Source of the DNA: a virus
Length of the DNA stretch: 30,163 nucleotides
Strand: one strand, 5' to 3'
IMG/VR virus record: IMGVR_UViG_3300038305_000075
Location: 1-30,163 of that record
This document shows positions 15,072-22,389 of this stretch, in pieces. The first letter of the stretch is position 1. Each line of letters begins with the position of its first letter. The notes under the pieces were generated by a model. That model was not told where the DNA came from. It did no database searches and saw nothing but the letters and a program-made list of their open reading frames with translations. The position numbers and the translations under genes are program-made.

Positions 15072-15581
15072 ATGAGTTTTAGCTGTAGTATTTTACTTGA
15101 AGATTTAGACATCAACTGCAACAAAAATGTTGGTGGTATTACCAAAGTAGTATTAGGTCTTCAGAAAGATTTAGACATGGTGTTTGACGCTACTGATGAA
15201 ACAATTATAACTCAAGCTCAATTAACAGACCACGTTGTATTCGAGCATAATACTAAGGATTCGACAACAGTTTTTACAGAGCAAAAACAAACAAGTAATG
15301 GATTAGGTCTTATATCTACAGAGATATTAATTAGAATACCATTGCTAGATAGAAAAATGAACCAAATAGATTATATGTCTAGAAGACAAGATTTGGTTTG
15401 TATAATGTACCACAATAACGGAACAGCAACTATTAGCGGTTGGATGGATGCTTTGACTATGAACTACACTGCTACTAGTGGAGCATCAAGAAAAGAATTG
15501 TCTTATATAGATATAAGCTTAGTTACAGATAGTTGGATTGCATCAATGGCTTGTAGTCAATCCGTAATTGATTTGAATTAA
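15072..15581 (+). CDS. paralogue of the preceding tail-tube-like protein
   Basis: 169 residues from ATG 15072, just after the terminator. It starts with SCSILLEDLDINC (C5, C17) then VGGITKVVLGL, matching in order the opening of the gene before it. Further matches are a D..-VFT-x-x-K segment (DSTTVFTEQKQ), a beta strand ending in IP, an Asn-containing helix, DLV, GT, and SGASRKELSYIDISLV. It is shorter because the first-third loop is missing. One of the pair may form the tube and the other a terminal ring or minor ring, but which is which is unknown. It overlaps the next gene by one base. Confidence 0.65.
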   Translation: MSFSCSILLEDLDINCNKNVGGITKVVLGLQKDLDMVFDATDETIITQAQLTDHVVFEHNTKDSTTVFTEQKQTSNGLGLISTEILIRIPLLDRKMNQIDYMSRRQDLVCIMYHNNGTATISGWMDALTMNYTATSGASRKELSYIDISLVTDSWIASMACSQSVIDLN

Positions 15582-15844
15582 TGAGCTATGCCCCTATAAA
15601 AACAGGGTACAGTCGTAACTCTCAACAAGTAAACTCTAGTATAGTTGATTACTTAATTGGGGGTATAGAGCCTTACAGCTCTAATGGTATTACTATAATA
15701 ACGGGGAGAGTAGATTATCTTATAGGAAATAAGAGCTACTCTTCTGGAGCAGATTTAGAACAAACTGATGCTGGTTTTTCTAACTTGCAATGGGAACAAA
15801 TAGAAGCACTTTGGGAAACTATTAATGAATTTTGGAACGTATAA
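15581..15844 (+). CDS. small protein with Trp-rich QW..I...WETI...W tail
   Basis: 87 residues starting at a TAATG overlap. The N-terminal part is Tyr/Ser/Gly-rich (RNSQQVNSSIVDYLIGG, then a second VDYLIGN), suggesting an internal repeat around DYLIG. The C-terminal 22 residues (FSNLQWEQIEALWETI and on to the end) form an amphipathic helix with Trp every 7-8 residues. Nearly the same tail is found in the 48-residue product of the gene at 16107. Function is unknown; virion assembly or tail-fibre attachment is suggested by place. Confidence 0.65.
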   Translation: MSYAPIKTGYSRNSQQVNSSIVDYLIGGIEPYSSNGITIITGRVDYLIGNKSYSSGADLEQTDAGFSNLQWEQIEALWETINEFWNV

Positions 15845-16107
15845 TGAGCAACATTACTAAAGATAGAAACTACTATCAAGCAACAACAGGAGACTCGGGT
15901 TTCCGTAAACTTTCTGCTGGGCAGACTACTCCTAGTGGAGAAAAATATCGTTTTATCGTTTGTCTTCAAGAGGCTAATGTAAATGTAGAAAGTGAAGTAG
16001 GAGATTCTCTAACGGGACAAATTTTGCCAACAGGGATGACTTTGTTTGGGAGGTTTAGTGAGGTGCAATGTTATGAGGGAGTTGTTCTGGCATACATATC
16101 AGAGTAA
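15844..16107 (+). CDS. small unknown virion-region protein
   Basis: 87 residues from ATG 15844, overlapping its neighbours by one base on each side (TAATG at both ends), so it is coupled to both. It is beta-rich: an N-terminal YYQATTGDSGFRKLSAGQ, then EKYRFIVCLQEANVNVE and a C-terminal GMTLFGRFSEVQCYEGVVLAY. It resembles a compact beta-sandwich with no catalytic motif. It sits between the two genes that share the Trp-rich tail, possibly as their partner. Confidence 0.65.
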   Translation: MSNITKDRNYYQATTGDSGFRKLSAGQTTPSGEKYRFIVCLQEANVNVESEVGDSLTGQILPTGMTLFGRFSEVQCYEGVVLAYISE

Positions 16108-16253
16108 TGATAAACCTTGCTCTATCTGTACTATCTATATCAACACGATCTGCTGCTTTAATTAATCAGCGAAACGAGTTTGATAACGTACAGTGGAACA
16201 CTATACAGATGCGTTGGGAGACAATTCAAGATACTTGGGAAGCAGAATTGTAA
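16107..16253 (+). CDS. 48-residue protein sharing the Trp-rich WETI tail
   Basis: ATG 16107 overlaps the previous TAA by one base, and TAA is at 16251-16253. The product begins MINLALSVLSISTRSAALI and ends FDNVQWNTIQMRWETI then QDTWEAEL. The end matches the 87-residue gene at 15581 as F-[SD]-N-[LV]-QW-x2-I-x3-WETI-x3-W. Tight coupling and a shared motif support a real gene despite the small size. The hydrophobic N-terminus is too short for a confident membrane span. Confidence 0.6.
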   Translation: MINLALSVLSISTRSAALINQRNEFDNVQWNTIQMRWETIQDTWEAEL

Positions 16254-16258
16254 ATTAA
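16248..16258 (+). repeat. TTGTAAATTAA motif, copy 5
   Basis: Contains the TAA stop of the 48-residue gene (16251-16253) and ends four bases before the ATG at 16263. Confidence 0.5.
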
Positions 16259-16262
16259 AGAG

Positions 16263-16694
16263 ATGGCTACACTAACTGGAAATAAACCAAAGGATACATA
16301 CAAAGGTCTTATAAAGACCTCCGATTCTAACGAGCTAACTTCAGAGAAGCAACTCTCAGATGGTAACGGAAATAACATACCACTTCACGTAAGTACAGAT
16401 GGTGTAAGATTCTCTGGCCAAGTCAAGGATTCTTCGTCTTCTGCTGGTTCTGAAGGACAGTCACTACTTGTTAATTCTAGCGGTACGGTTCAATGGACAG
16501 ACGTAAAATATTCACATAACCAATCTGTCGGTTCAGACCGATGGACGGTACAACATAACTTAGGTTTTAAGCCAAGTGTAACTGTGTTAGATTCTAGTAA
16601 TAATGAAGTCTATGCAGAAATACAGCATTCTAGCAACAATCAGCTTGATGTTAGATTTAAGAACGCCCAAACAGGCAAAGCATATTTAGTTTAA
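16263..16694 (+). CDS. tail fibre-associated protein
   Basis: 143 residues. The N-terminal half is Gly/Ser/Asn-rich (ELTSEKQLSDGNGNNIPL, then FSGQVKDSSSSAGSEGQ), typical of phage fibre stems. The C-terminal part has WTVQHNLGFKPSVTVLDSS followed by EVYAEIQHSS, a beta-fold common at the ends of tail fibres. It opens the fibre gene block and probably forms a short fibre or a connector on the tail tip. Confidence 0.7.
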   Translation: MATLTGNKPKDTYKGLIKTSDSNELTSEKQLSDGNGNNIPLHVSTDGVRFSGQVKDSSSSAGSEGQSLLVNSSGTVQWTDVKYSHNQSVGSDRWTVQHNLGFKPSVTVLDSSNNEVYAEIQHSSNNQLDVRFKNAQTGKAYLV

Positions 16695-16711
16695 TTTATA
16701 TATAAAAAAGA

Positions 16712-18154
16712 ATGGCAATTAAATTTTTAGCTGACTTAAACCTCTCAGGATCAGAGCTGGTTTCAGCAGCATTAGAAACAAGAGCAAGTGCTCAAGAAGA
16801 AGGAAACGTAACGGGTCAAGTCTACTTTAACACTACCAATAATCAAGTAGAAATATTCAACGGTTCGGGTTACATTGTAGTTGGTAAGGAGTATTCTGCG
16901 GGTAATGGTATCACACTTACAGGTACTGTATTTTCTGCAAATGCTAATGATGGTATTAGCGTAGATGCAAACGGTATCAGTGTTGATAATACAGTAATTC
17001 GTACTAGCGGAGCACAGACCAAGGGCGGGAACATGACGTTCTCTAATGACGTTACTGTAACTGGTAACTTGACTGTAAACGGTACACAGACTATCTTAAA
17101 CACTGCGGAACTAGCAGTAGAAGACACTAACATTACATTGAACTCTGGATCTAGTGAGGGTGCTGATAGTGGTATCTCTGTAAATAGAGGTCAAGGTGAA
17201 GATATACCTGTATTACAATGGAATGAAACTAATGATCGTTGGGAATTTACTAACGATGGATCAACGTTCTACAACATACCGCTTTCTTCTGAGTACGGCA
17301 TTTACTCTTTACCAATTGCAAGCACATCTGTTTTAGGTGGTGTTAAGGATGGTGCTAGAATTACTATCTCTGCGGATGGTACAATCTCGGCTGATACGCA
17401 AACAGCAAACGACTTTACTGATGTTTTGCAAACCAAGCTTAATGGCATTGCTGCTGGAGCAGATGCTTACGGATCATGGACTGTATCTGATGGTACAAAC
17501 TCTGAGTCAATAGGTAGCGGAGCCACGTTAGCATTCCGTGGTGGTACAAACACTACTGTAGCATATGATGATAGTACAAATCAGTTTACATTCTCTTCTA
17601 CAGATACTAACACTCAGTTGTCTACTGCTGATGTTCGTGGTAAAATCTCTGCGAGTGGTTTAGTTAGCTACAATAGTACCACGGGTGTAATCACTACTAC
17701 TGCCAATAACTTCACTTTATCTGCGGCTACCGCAGCAGCTTTGGGTGGAATTAAAGTAGGTTCAAACCTTACAGTTGCTGCTGATGGTACACTTTCGGGT
17801 ACTGCGAATACTCAATTGAGTGCAGAAACCGTAAAAGACTACGTTGCTGATGTAATGGTAGGAAGCGCAACACACGTTGGTATTAGTGCACAGGATGCAG
17901 ATAGCAGCAATGCTGTTAACCTTACCAACAACTTCAACACTTACACTGCTTCAATTACTAACCATGCTGGCGGTGATTTCGCTATAGCACAAAGCACTAG
18001 TTCAGTACGCCACCCTGCAAATATCTCACTGTATGACACTGATGGCAACCATGTTATTCCAGAGATTGTTTATACTTCTGGTTCAACTAAGTACACTTTA
18101 GTTGGTTTGCCAGCGGGTTCTTACGAAGTAGTAGTTTCAGGTAAAAGAGTGTAG
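16712..18154 (+). CDS. tail fibre protein
   Basis: 480 residues. The N-terminus MAIKFLADLNLSGSEL is a known style of fibre start in marine phages and is echoed by the next gene (MAIKILGDIDVTGS). A long Thr/Asn/Gly-rich beta region follows, with recurring GISV, TVSDGT, SADG and GGIKVGSN units typical of trimeric beta-helical fibres. The C-terminus (HPANISLYDTDGNHVIPEIV, ending LVGLPAGSYEVVVSG) is a small beta domain that could cap the fibre or bind the receptor. The role is adsorption to the host surface. The lead-in is AT-rich (TTATATATAAAAAAG). Confidence 0.8.
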   Translation: MAIKFLADLNLSGSELVSAALETRASAQEEGNVTGQVYFNTTNNQVEIFNGSGYIVVGKEYSAGNGITLTGTVFSANANDGISVDANGISVDNTVIRTSGAQTKGGNMTFSNDVTVTGNLTVNGTQTILNTAELAVEDTNITLNSGSSEGADSGISVNRGQGEDIPVLQWNETNDRWEFTNDGSTFYNIPLSSEYGIYSLPIASTSVLGGVKDGARITISADGTISADTQTANDFTDVLQTKLNGIAAGADAYGSWTVSDGTNSESIGSGATLAFRGGTNTTVAYDDSTNQFTFSSTDTNTQLSTADVRGKISASGLVSYNSTTGVITTTANNFTLSAATAAALGGIKVGSNLTVAADGTLSGTANTQLSAETVKDYVADVMVGSATHVGISAQDADSSNAVNLTNNFNTYTASITNHAGGDFAIAQSTSSVRHPANISLYDTDGNHVIPEIVYTSGSTKYTLVGLPAGSYEVVVSGKRV

Positions 18155-18173
18155 TATTCAAGTATAATAATTT

Positions 18174-18187
18174 ATTATATTTGTTAT
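18174..18187 (+). promoter_or_regulatory. candidate host-type promoter, 14-mer copy 1
   Basis: ATTATATTTGTTAT contains TATATTTG (18176-18183), a full match to the Bacteroidetes -7 element TAnnTTTG. It starts 29 bases before ATG 18203. The same 14-mer recurs at 21742-21755. No TTG at -33 is seen. Confidence 0.5.
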
Positions 18188-18202
18188 TAAAATAATAATT
18201 GT

Positions 18203-20668
18203 ATGGCCATTAAGATATTAGGAGATATTGACGTTACAGGGAGTCACCAACTAGGTACTTCTGATATTCCAAATCTAGCGGCAAGTAAGATTACGAGTGG
18301 TACATTGGGTACTGCTCGTATTCCTTCTTTAGCTGCCTCTAAAATTACAAGTGGCACATTCGATGCGGCTCGCATACCCGACTTGTCTGCGACTTATCAA
18401 GTTGCGGGGAGTTACCAAGCTTCAGGCAGTTACCAAGCAGCGGGTAATTATTTTACTGATGGCGATACTGTCATCAATATGGCTAATAACGATGGGTTTA
18501 GTTATAATGACACTACAAATGTAATGTCTGTAAAGCTAGATGGAACTCTTCGTGAACTATACCATACAGGTAACCTAACACCTTTAACAATAGGAACCTC
18601 TGCTACAACAGCAATGGCGGGTAACACATCTTTATTTGATGGTGCTTACGATTCTCTTAGCGGTAAGCCAGAATTGTTTGATGGTGCATACAGCTCACTA
18701 AGTGGTCTGCCCACTTTGGGTACAGCAGCAGCAACGGCTTCTTCTGCTTACGCTACAGCAGCGCAAGGCACATTAGCAGATGGAGCATTGCAAAAAACAG
18801 GTGGTACTGTACAAGGAAATTTAGTTGTTGGAAATGTCGACACAGCTTCTGACAGAGTAGTAAGAGTTCTTGCTGACCAAAGCTATAAGGCTGGGTTCGA
18901 GGCTTATGGGGATGGTCAAGGAACGGGTTACTTATTTGTCGGTCAGTCAGGTGGTTATGGTGGTGGTGTTTCTTACAATGGAGACAATTCTCCTGGATTT
19001 ATAACGGGGGAAACTGCTGATAATATAACCTTCTTTAGAAGATCCAACGGTACAAACACAGAAGTGTTTCATTACTCTCATTCTAACAATGACGTTTACT
19101 TTAACGGAACAATAACGGCTAGTGGAAGTCACTCTGGTAATTGGAATACTGCTTATGGATGGGGAGATCACGCACAAGCGGGATACGGATCATCAAGTTT
19201 TGATGGTGATTACGCTTCACTAGCTAATAAGCCTACTTTATTTGATGGTGCTTATGGTTCATTAACAGGTACACCGACTTTATTTGACGGAACTTATGAT
19301 GCTCTTGAAGGCAAGCCCACACTAGGAACTGCTGCTGCAACTGCTTCCTCAGCATACGCAACCTCAGCGCAAGGAACAAGAGCTGACGGTGCATTGCCAA
19401 AGACGGGTGGAACAATGACGGGTTCACTTACTATCGGAGATGGTTCAGCAGCTACTAGATTAATTATCAAAAGAGTAGATAGTACCACATCTGATGACAT
19501 TCAGTTTTTTAACGGAACTACAAGAATGGGTGAGATTGGAACTCAAGACACTACATGGCTAAGAATAAATCAAAACACAAGTAAAAACATATACACTCCT
19601 AGATATATACGTGCTGACAGCGGATTCTTTGTAGACGGCACGGATAAGGGGATTAACGGTAGTGGTAACTTCATAGGCGGTACTATTACAGGAGCAAGTG
19701 ATGCTAATGTATCCAATTGGGACACGGCATACGGATGGGGTAATCACGCAACTAGAGACTACGTTACGGTTGAGGCTTTGGGTGAATATGGATTCCTTAC
19801 CTCTGAAACAGATAGCCAAACATTATCTATAAGTGGTACTACGCTTTCGTTAACTAATGGAGGTTCTGTTACGCTACCCACAAGCACAGGACCTGCGGGT
19901 GCAGATGGTTCTAATGGTGCAGATGGTTCTAATGGTACTAATGGTACTAATGGCTCTAATGGTAGTGACGGAGCTGACGGAGATTCAATCACAGGTGTGA
20001 GCCTAGTTAACTACGAATTAATTGTAGAGATTGAAGGCACGGAAGTTAATCTAGGTAATGTTCGTGGTGCAGCGGGAAGTAATGGTACTGATGGTACTAA
20101 TGGTAGTAATGGTGCTGATGGAGCTGACGGTGCTGACGGTGCTGACGGTGCGGAAGGCCCACGGGGGCCACAAGGGGAACCCGGTGCCGATGGTGCTAAT
20201 GGGACAAACGGTTCAAACGGATCAGCCGGGCCAGAAGGGCCGCAAGGCCCAGCCGGGCCAGCGGGGGCTAACGGGACTAATGGAGCTGATGGAGCTGATG
20301 GAGACGCTAACTTAGATAACCTATCTAACAATGGTAACAGTCTAGCGGGTACGTTTACTGCCACAGGTGACCTTATTGCTTACTCTGATGAAAGAGTTAA
20401 AGAGAACATAGAAACTATCCCTAACGCTATTGAAAAGGTTACAGCCTTACGAGGTGTTAACTTTAATAAGATAGGTGAGGAGAAACGCTCTACGGGTGTT
20501 ATAGCGCAAGAAGTTGTTGAGGTTTTGCCTGAAGTTGTACACGAAACAGAAGAGGGAATGTTAGCTGTCGCATATGGAAACATTACGGGGCTTCTTATCG
20601 AGGCTATTAAGGATCAGCAAAAACAAATTGAGGAACTAAAAGCAAGACTAGATGGCTCTACAAAGTAG
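18203..20668 (+). CDS. tail fibre with collagen-like repeats and S74 auto-cleaving chaperone
   Basis: 821 residues. The N-terminus carries repeated AASKITSGT and ARIP units, followed by two long copies of a fibre module (LFDGAY..L, TAAATASSAYAT, ADGAL.KTGGT, then NW.TAYGWG.HA). Collagen-like Gly-X-Y tracts lie at 563-594 and 622-701. The C-terminus is a peptidase S74 intramolecular chaperone starting at S728 (SDERVKENIE), with GVIAQEVVEVLPEVV, VAYGNITGLLIEAI and a final coiled coil. S728 and K733 match the Ser/Lys pair that cuts the chaperone off after the trimer folds. It is probably the main receptor-binding fibre. A TATATTTG promoter candidate lies 20 bases upstream. Confidence 0.92.
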   Translation: MAIKILGDIDVTGSHQLGTSDIPNLAASKITSGTLGTARIPSLAASKITSGTFDAARIPDLSATYQVAGSYQASGSYQAAGNYFTDGDTVINMANNDGFSYNDTTNVMSVKLDGTLRELYHTGNLTPLTIGTSATTAMAGNTSLFDGAYDSLSGKPELFDGAYSSLSGLPTLGTAAATASSAYATAAQGTLADGALQKTGGTVQGNLVVGNVDTASDRVVRVLADQSYKAGFEAYGDGQGTGYLFVGQSGGYGGGVSYNGDNSPGFITGETADNITFFRRSNGTNTEVFHYSHSNNDVYFNGTITASGSHSGNWNTAYGWGDHAQAGYGSSSFDGDYASLANKPTLFDGAYGSLTGTPTLFDGTYDALEGKPTLGTAAATASSAYATSAQGTRADGALPKTGGTMTGSLTIGDGSAATRLIIKRVDSTTSDDIQFFNGTTRMGEIGTQDTTWLRINQNTSKNIYTPRYIRADSGFFVDGTDKGINGSGNFIGGTITGASDANVSNWDTAYGWGNHATRDYVTVEALGEYGFLTSETDSQTLSISGTTLSLTNGGSVTLPTSTGPAGADGSNGADGSNGTNGTNGSNGSDGADGDSITGVSLVNYELIVEIEGTEVNLGNVRGAAGSNGTDGTNGSNGADGADGADGADGAEGPRGPQGEPGADGANGTNGSNGSAGPEGPQGPAGPAGANGTNGADGADGDANLDNLSNNGNSLAGTFTATGDLIAYSDERVKENIETIPNAIEKVTALRGVNFNKIGEEKRSTGVIAQEVVEVLPEVVHETEEGMLAVAYGNITGLLIEAIKDQQKQIEELKARLDGSTK
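19889..19984 (+). repeat. collagen-like coding repeat, short tract
   Basis: Encodes about 32 residues of Gly-X-Y (residues 563-594), mostly GSN, GTN and GAD triplets, using repeated GGTACTAAT/GGTTCTAAT codons. It forms a rigid triple-helical stalk segment. Confidence 0.8.
20066..20305 (+). repeat. collagen-like coding repeat, long tract
   Basis: Encodes about 80 residues of Gly-X-Y (622-701), beginning with GSN/GAD types and including a Pro-rich part (GPRGPQGEPG, GPEGPQGPAGPAG). The Pro-rich part is visibly GC-richer (GGCCCACGGGGGCCACAAGG) than its surroundings, which may reflect separate acquisition. Tract length can change by slippage or recombination. Confidence 0.8.
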
Positions 20669-21605
20669 TGGAAAAATTAAGTTTTCAGAGTTAGCTGCTG
20701 AATTAAACCAACCGCTAGAAGAGATTTCAATTTCATTTGCGGCAGAAGGGGGTTACGAAACTATTAATACAAACAGCACTAGTAGACCTAACGCCAATTC
20801 GCCTCACGCTATTAGCGAGTGGTATAGCTATGACCATGATGCAGCTGCCGCATATAGCAACACAAAGTATTATCAAAACGATGGTACAAGCGATTACATA
20901 GACTGTACTACAGGAACATCTCCGTTTAGCATAAACACCACACAAGATTTAAGCTTTAGTATGTGGGTGCGTAACACAGGTGCGTTAAAAAATCAATTGC
21001 TTTTTAACTTTGGTAACACAAATTCAAACGGAAACAACCGTATATTCCTTACATATAGCTCAAACTTAAATAGACTTATTGCTAGGGTAAGAACTAATAG
21101 CTCAAACTTTGACAGACAGTTTCCGCTACACGACAACTCCTCTGCAACAGGTATTAATAGTAGTACAAAATGGAGAAGCTCTGCTAGAGGAAATGTCAAT
21201 AGTGATGGATTCTGTATGATCACAATGACATACGATGCTTCACAAACAAATGCAAGTAGTGCATTTAAGCTGTATTGGAATGCTACAGAATGTACTTCTC
21301 AGTCAAACGCAAATAACGGAACAAGAACTGCTATTAACGCTACTAAAGGACGCATAGGAGAAAACTTACACGTCACTAATAGTGCGGGTAATGCTACTCT
21401 AGACTATGATGAATTTAAAATATATAACAAGATTTTATCCTCAAGCGAAATAAGCACACTATACAACAGTGGTGTTATAGCAGATAGTAGCCAAACAGTT
21501 ACAAGTGGTCTTATAACAGAGTGGACTTTTGAAGGTGGCAACGCTAATGATAGCAATAGCAAATACACTAACTCAATTGTAAACGGCAACATAGCAACAT
21601 ACTAA
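20652..21605 (+). CDS. virion protein with LamG/concanavalin-like domain
   Basis: 317 residues, overlapping the S74 fibre gene by 17 bases. The N-terminal SGKIKFSELAAELN is a frequent opening of phage tail-fibre or baseplate proteins. Residues about 75-295 form a LamG-like beta-sandwich (GTSDYIDCTTGTSPF, LSFSMWVRNTG, GFCMITMTYDASQ, YDEFKIYNKILSSSEI, GLITEWTFEGG). Such domains bind sugars, so this is likely an accessory adhesin that recognises host or environmental polysaccharide. It has no signal peptide. Confidence 0.8.
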   Translation: MALQSSGKIKFSELAAELNQPLEEISISFAAEGGYETINTNSTSRPNANSPHAISEWYSYDHDAAAAYSNTKYYQNDGTSDYIDCTTGTSPFSINTTQDLSFSMWVRNTGALKNQLLFNFGNTNSNGNNRIFLTYSSNLNRLIARVRTNSSNFDRQFPLHDNSSATGINSSTKWRSSARGNVNSDGFCMITMTYDASQTNASSAFKLYWNATECTSQSNANNGTRTAINATKGRIGENLHVTNSAGNATLDYDEFKIYNKILSSSEISTLYNSGVIADSSQTVTSGLITEWTFEGGNANDSNSKYTNSIVNGNIATY

Positions 21606-21742
21606 TGGGATACGATGTACAACCTTACGATGAAGAAGAAACAATTTTTGAAGCTGTCAATGATGGAATACCTGAGTTTTACGGCACGTTTGAAGAGTGT
21701 TTAATATATATAGAAGATGTTAGCCGAGGTAGATATAATTAA
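21605..21742 (+). CDS. 45-residue acidic protein
   Basis: ATG 21605 overlaps the preceding TAA by one base and TAA is at 21740-21742. The product (MGYDVQPYDEEETIFE through to ECLIYIEDVSRGRYN) is acidic with aromatic residues. No family is recognised. The start coupling and even codon use suggest a real gene, perhaps a small fibre-assembly helper. Confidence 0.5.
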   Translation: MGYDVQPYDEEETIFEAVNDGIPEFYGTFEECLIYIEDVSRGRYN

Positions 21743-21755
21743 TTATATTTGTTAT
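21742..21755 (+). promoter_or_regulatory. candidate host-type promoter, 14-mer copy 2
   Basis: ATTATATTTGTTAT identical to the copy at 18174-18187, with TATATTTG at 21744-21751. It starts 36 bases before ATG 21778. It overlaps the end of the 45-residue gene by one base. Confidence 0.5.
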
Positions 21756-21777
21756 AGTTAACTAAAATATATTTTGT

Positions 21778-22014
21778 ATGGCTAAGGCTAAAAAACTAAC
21801 AAAAAAAGAACACGAAACAATGGAATCTATTGTGTCCATTATTCGTAAAATGGAAGGTGCGATTGTTGAAGCTTCTATCGTAAGCATGAAAGCAACTACT
21901 GAACTTGTCAGCGCAAAAGATGCTTGGCAAAAACTTAGTGAGGATTTAGAAAAAAAGTACGGATCTGTTCAAATAGACATGAGCACTGGTGTTTTTCAAG
22001 ATTCTCCTGAATAA
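21778..22014 (+). CDS. small helical protein
   Basis: 78 residues. A Lys-rich N-terminus (AKAKKLTKKEHE) is followed by two long amphipathic helices (MESIVSIIRKMEGAIVEASI and TTELVSAKDAWQKLSEDLEK) likely to form a coiled-coil dimer. It sits between the fibre block and the portal gene, with its own promoter candidate. Unknown function; a host-takeover or assembly-helper role is possible. Confidence 0.65.
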   Translation: MAKAKKLTKKEHETMESIVSIIRKMEGAIVEASIVSMKATTELVSAKDAWQKLSEDLEKKYGSVQIDMSTGVFQDSPE

Positions 22015-22015
22015 A

Positions 22016-22025
22016 TGTAAATTAA
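22016..22025 (+). repeat. TGTAAATTAA motif, copy 6
   Basis: Starts one base after the TAA stop at 22012-22014 (preceded by A instead of T) and ends 12 bases before ATG 22038. Confidence 0.45.
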
Positions 22026-22037
22026 CTAAAGGGCAAG

Positions 22038-22373
22038 ATGAAAAAAATTAAGTCTGAAATTATTAATACTATTTCTTTTGTAAAGTCGATAGATTGGGTA
22101 ATCAATTCTTTTGACGTTAGATTAGAAAAAGTTGTTGGTAATGGCAACAGATTGTTTGTGGACTTACAAGACTTAAATAACCTTAATTCTTGCAGCGACT
22201 TTATTCGTCTTAACATAGATTTAATTGACACTTCGTTAGAAGGCGGTGAGTATTTTCTCACCCTTTCTAATGGAGGTTCTAATTACAGATATTCTTGCCA
22301 TTTAGAAGACTATACGATAACTCAAGCTGGAACAGGTGTTTATGCTGACACTGTTAAGTTTTCAACGTATTAA
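22038..22373 (+). CDS. unknown small structural-type protein
   Basis: 111 residues, mainly beta after an N-terminal helix. The stretch LEGGEYFLTLSNGGSNYRYSC followed by GTGVYADTVKF resembles the GEY-type beta motif of small phage virion proteins. It directly precedes the portal gene, with a TTGTAGATTA element between. A head or neck accessory protein is likely, but I cannot assign a family. Confidence 0.6.
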   Translation: MKKIKSEIINTISFVKSIDWVINSFDVRLEKVVGNGNRLFVDLQDLNNLNSCSDFIRLNIDLIDTSLEGGEYFLTLSNGGSNYRYSCHLEDYTITQAGTGVYADTVKFSTY

Positions 22374-22374
22374 T

Positions 22375-22384
22375 TTGTAGATTA
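22375..22384 (+). repeat. TTGTAGATTA, variant copy 7
   Basis: One mismatch from TTGTAAATTA. It starts one base after the TAA stop at 22371-22373 and ends five bases before the portal ATG at 22390. Confidence 0.35.
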
Positions 22385-22389
22385 TAGTA

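Noticed and set aside
20011-20364. Antisense frame rich in Pro-Ser-Ala opposite the collagen tract
   Set aside because: Produced by the Gly-X-Y repeat read backwards; same for the plus-strand +1 frame at 20058-20315 (VLMVLM-type repeats).
18203-20668. Diversity-generating retroelement target in fibre genes
   Set aside because: No reverse transcriptase, no template repeat pair and no AAC/AAT-biased variable C-terminus are seen; the repeats are module and collagen repeats.
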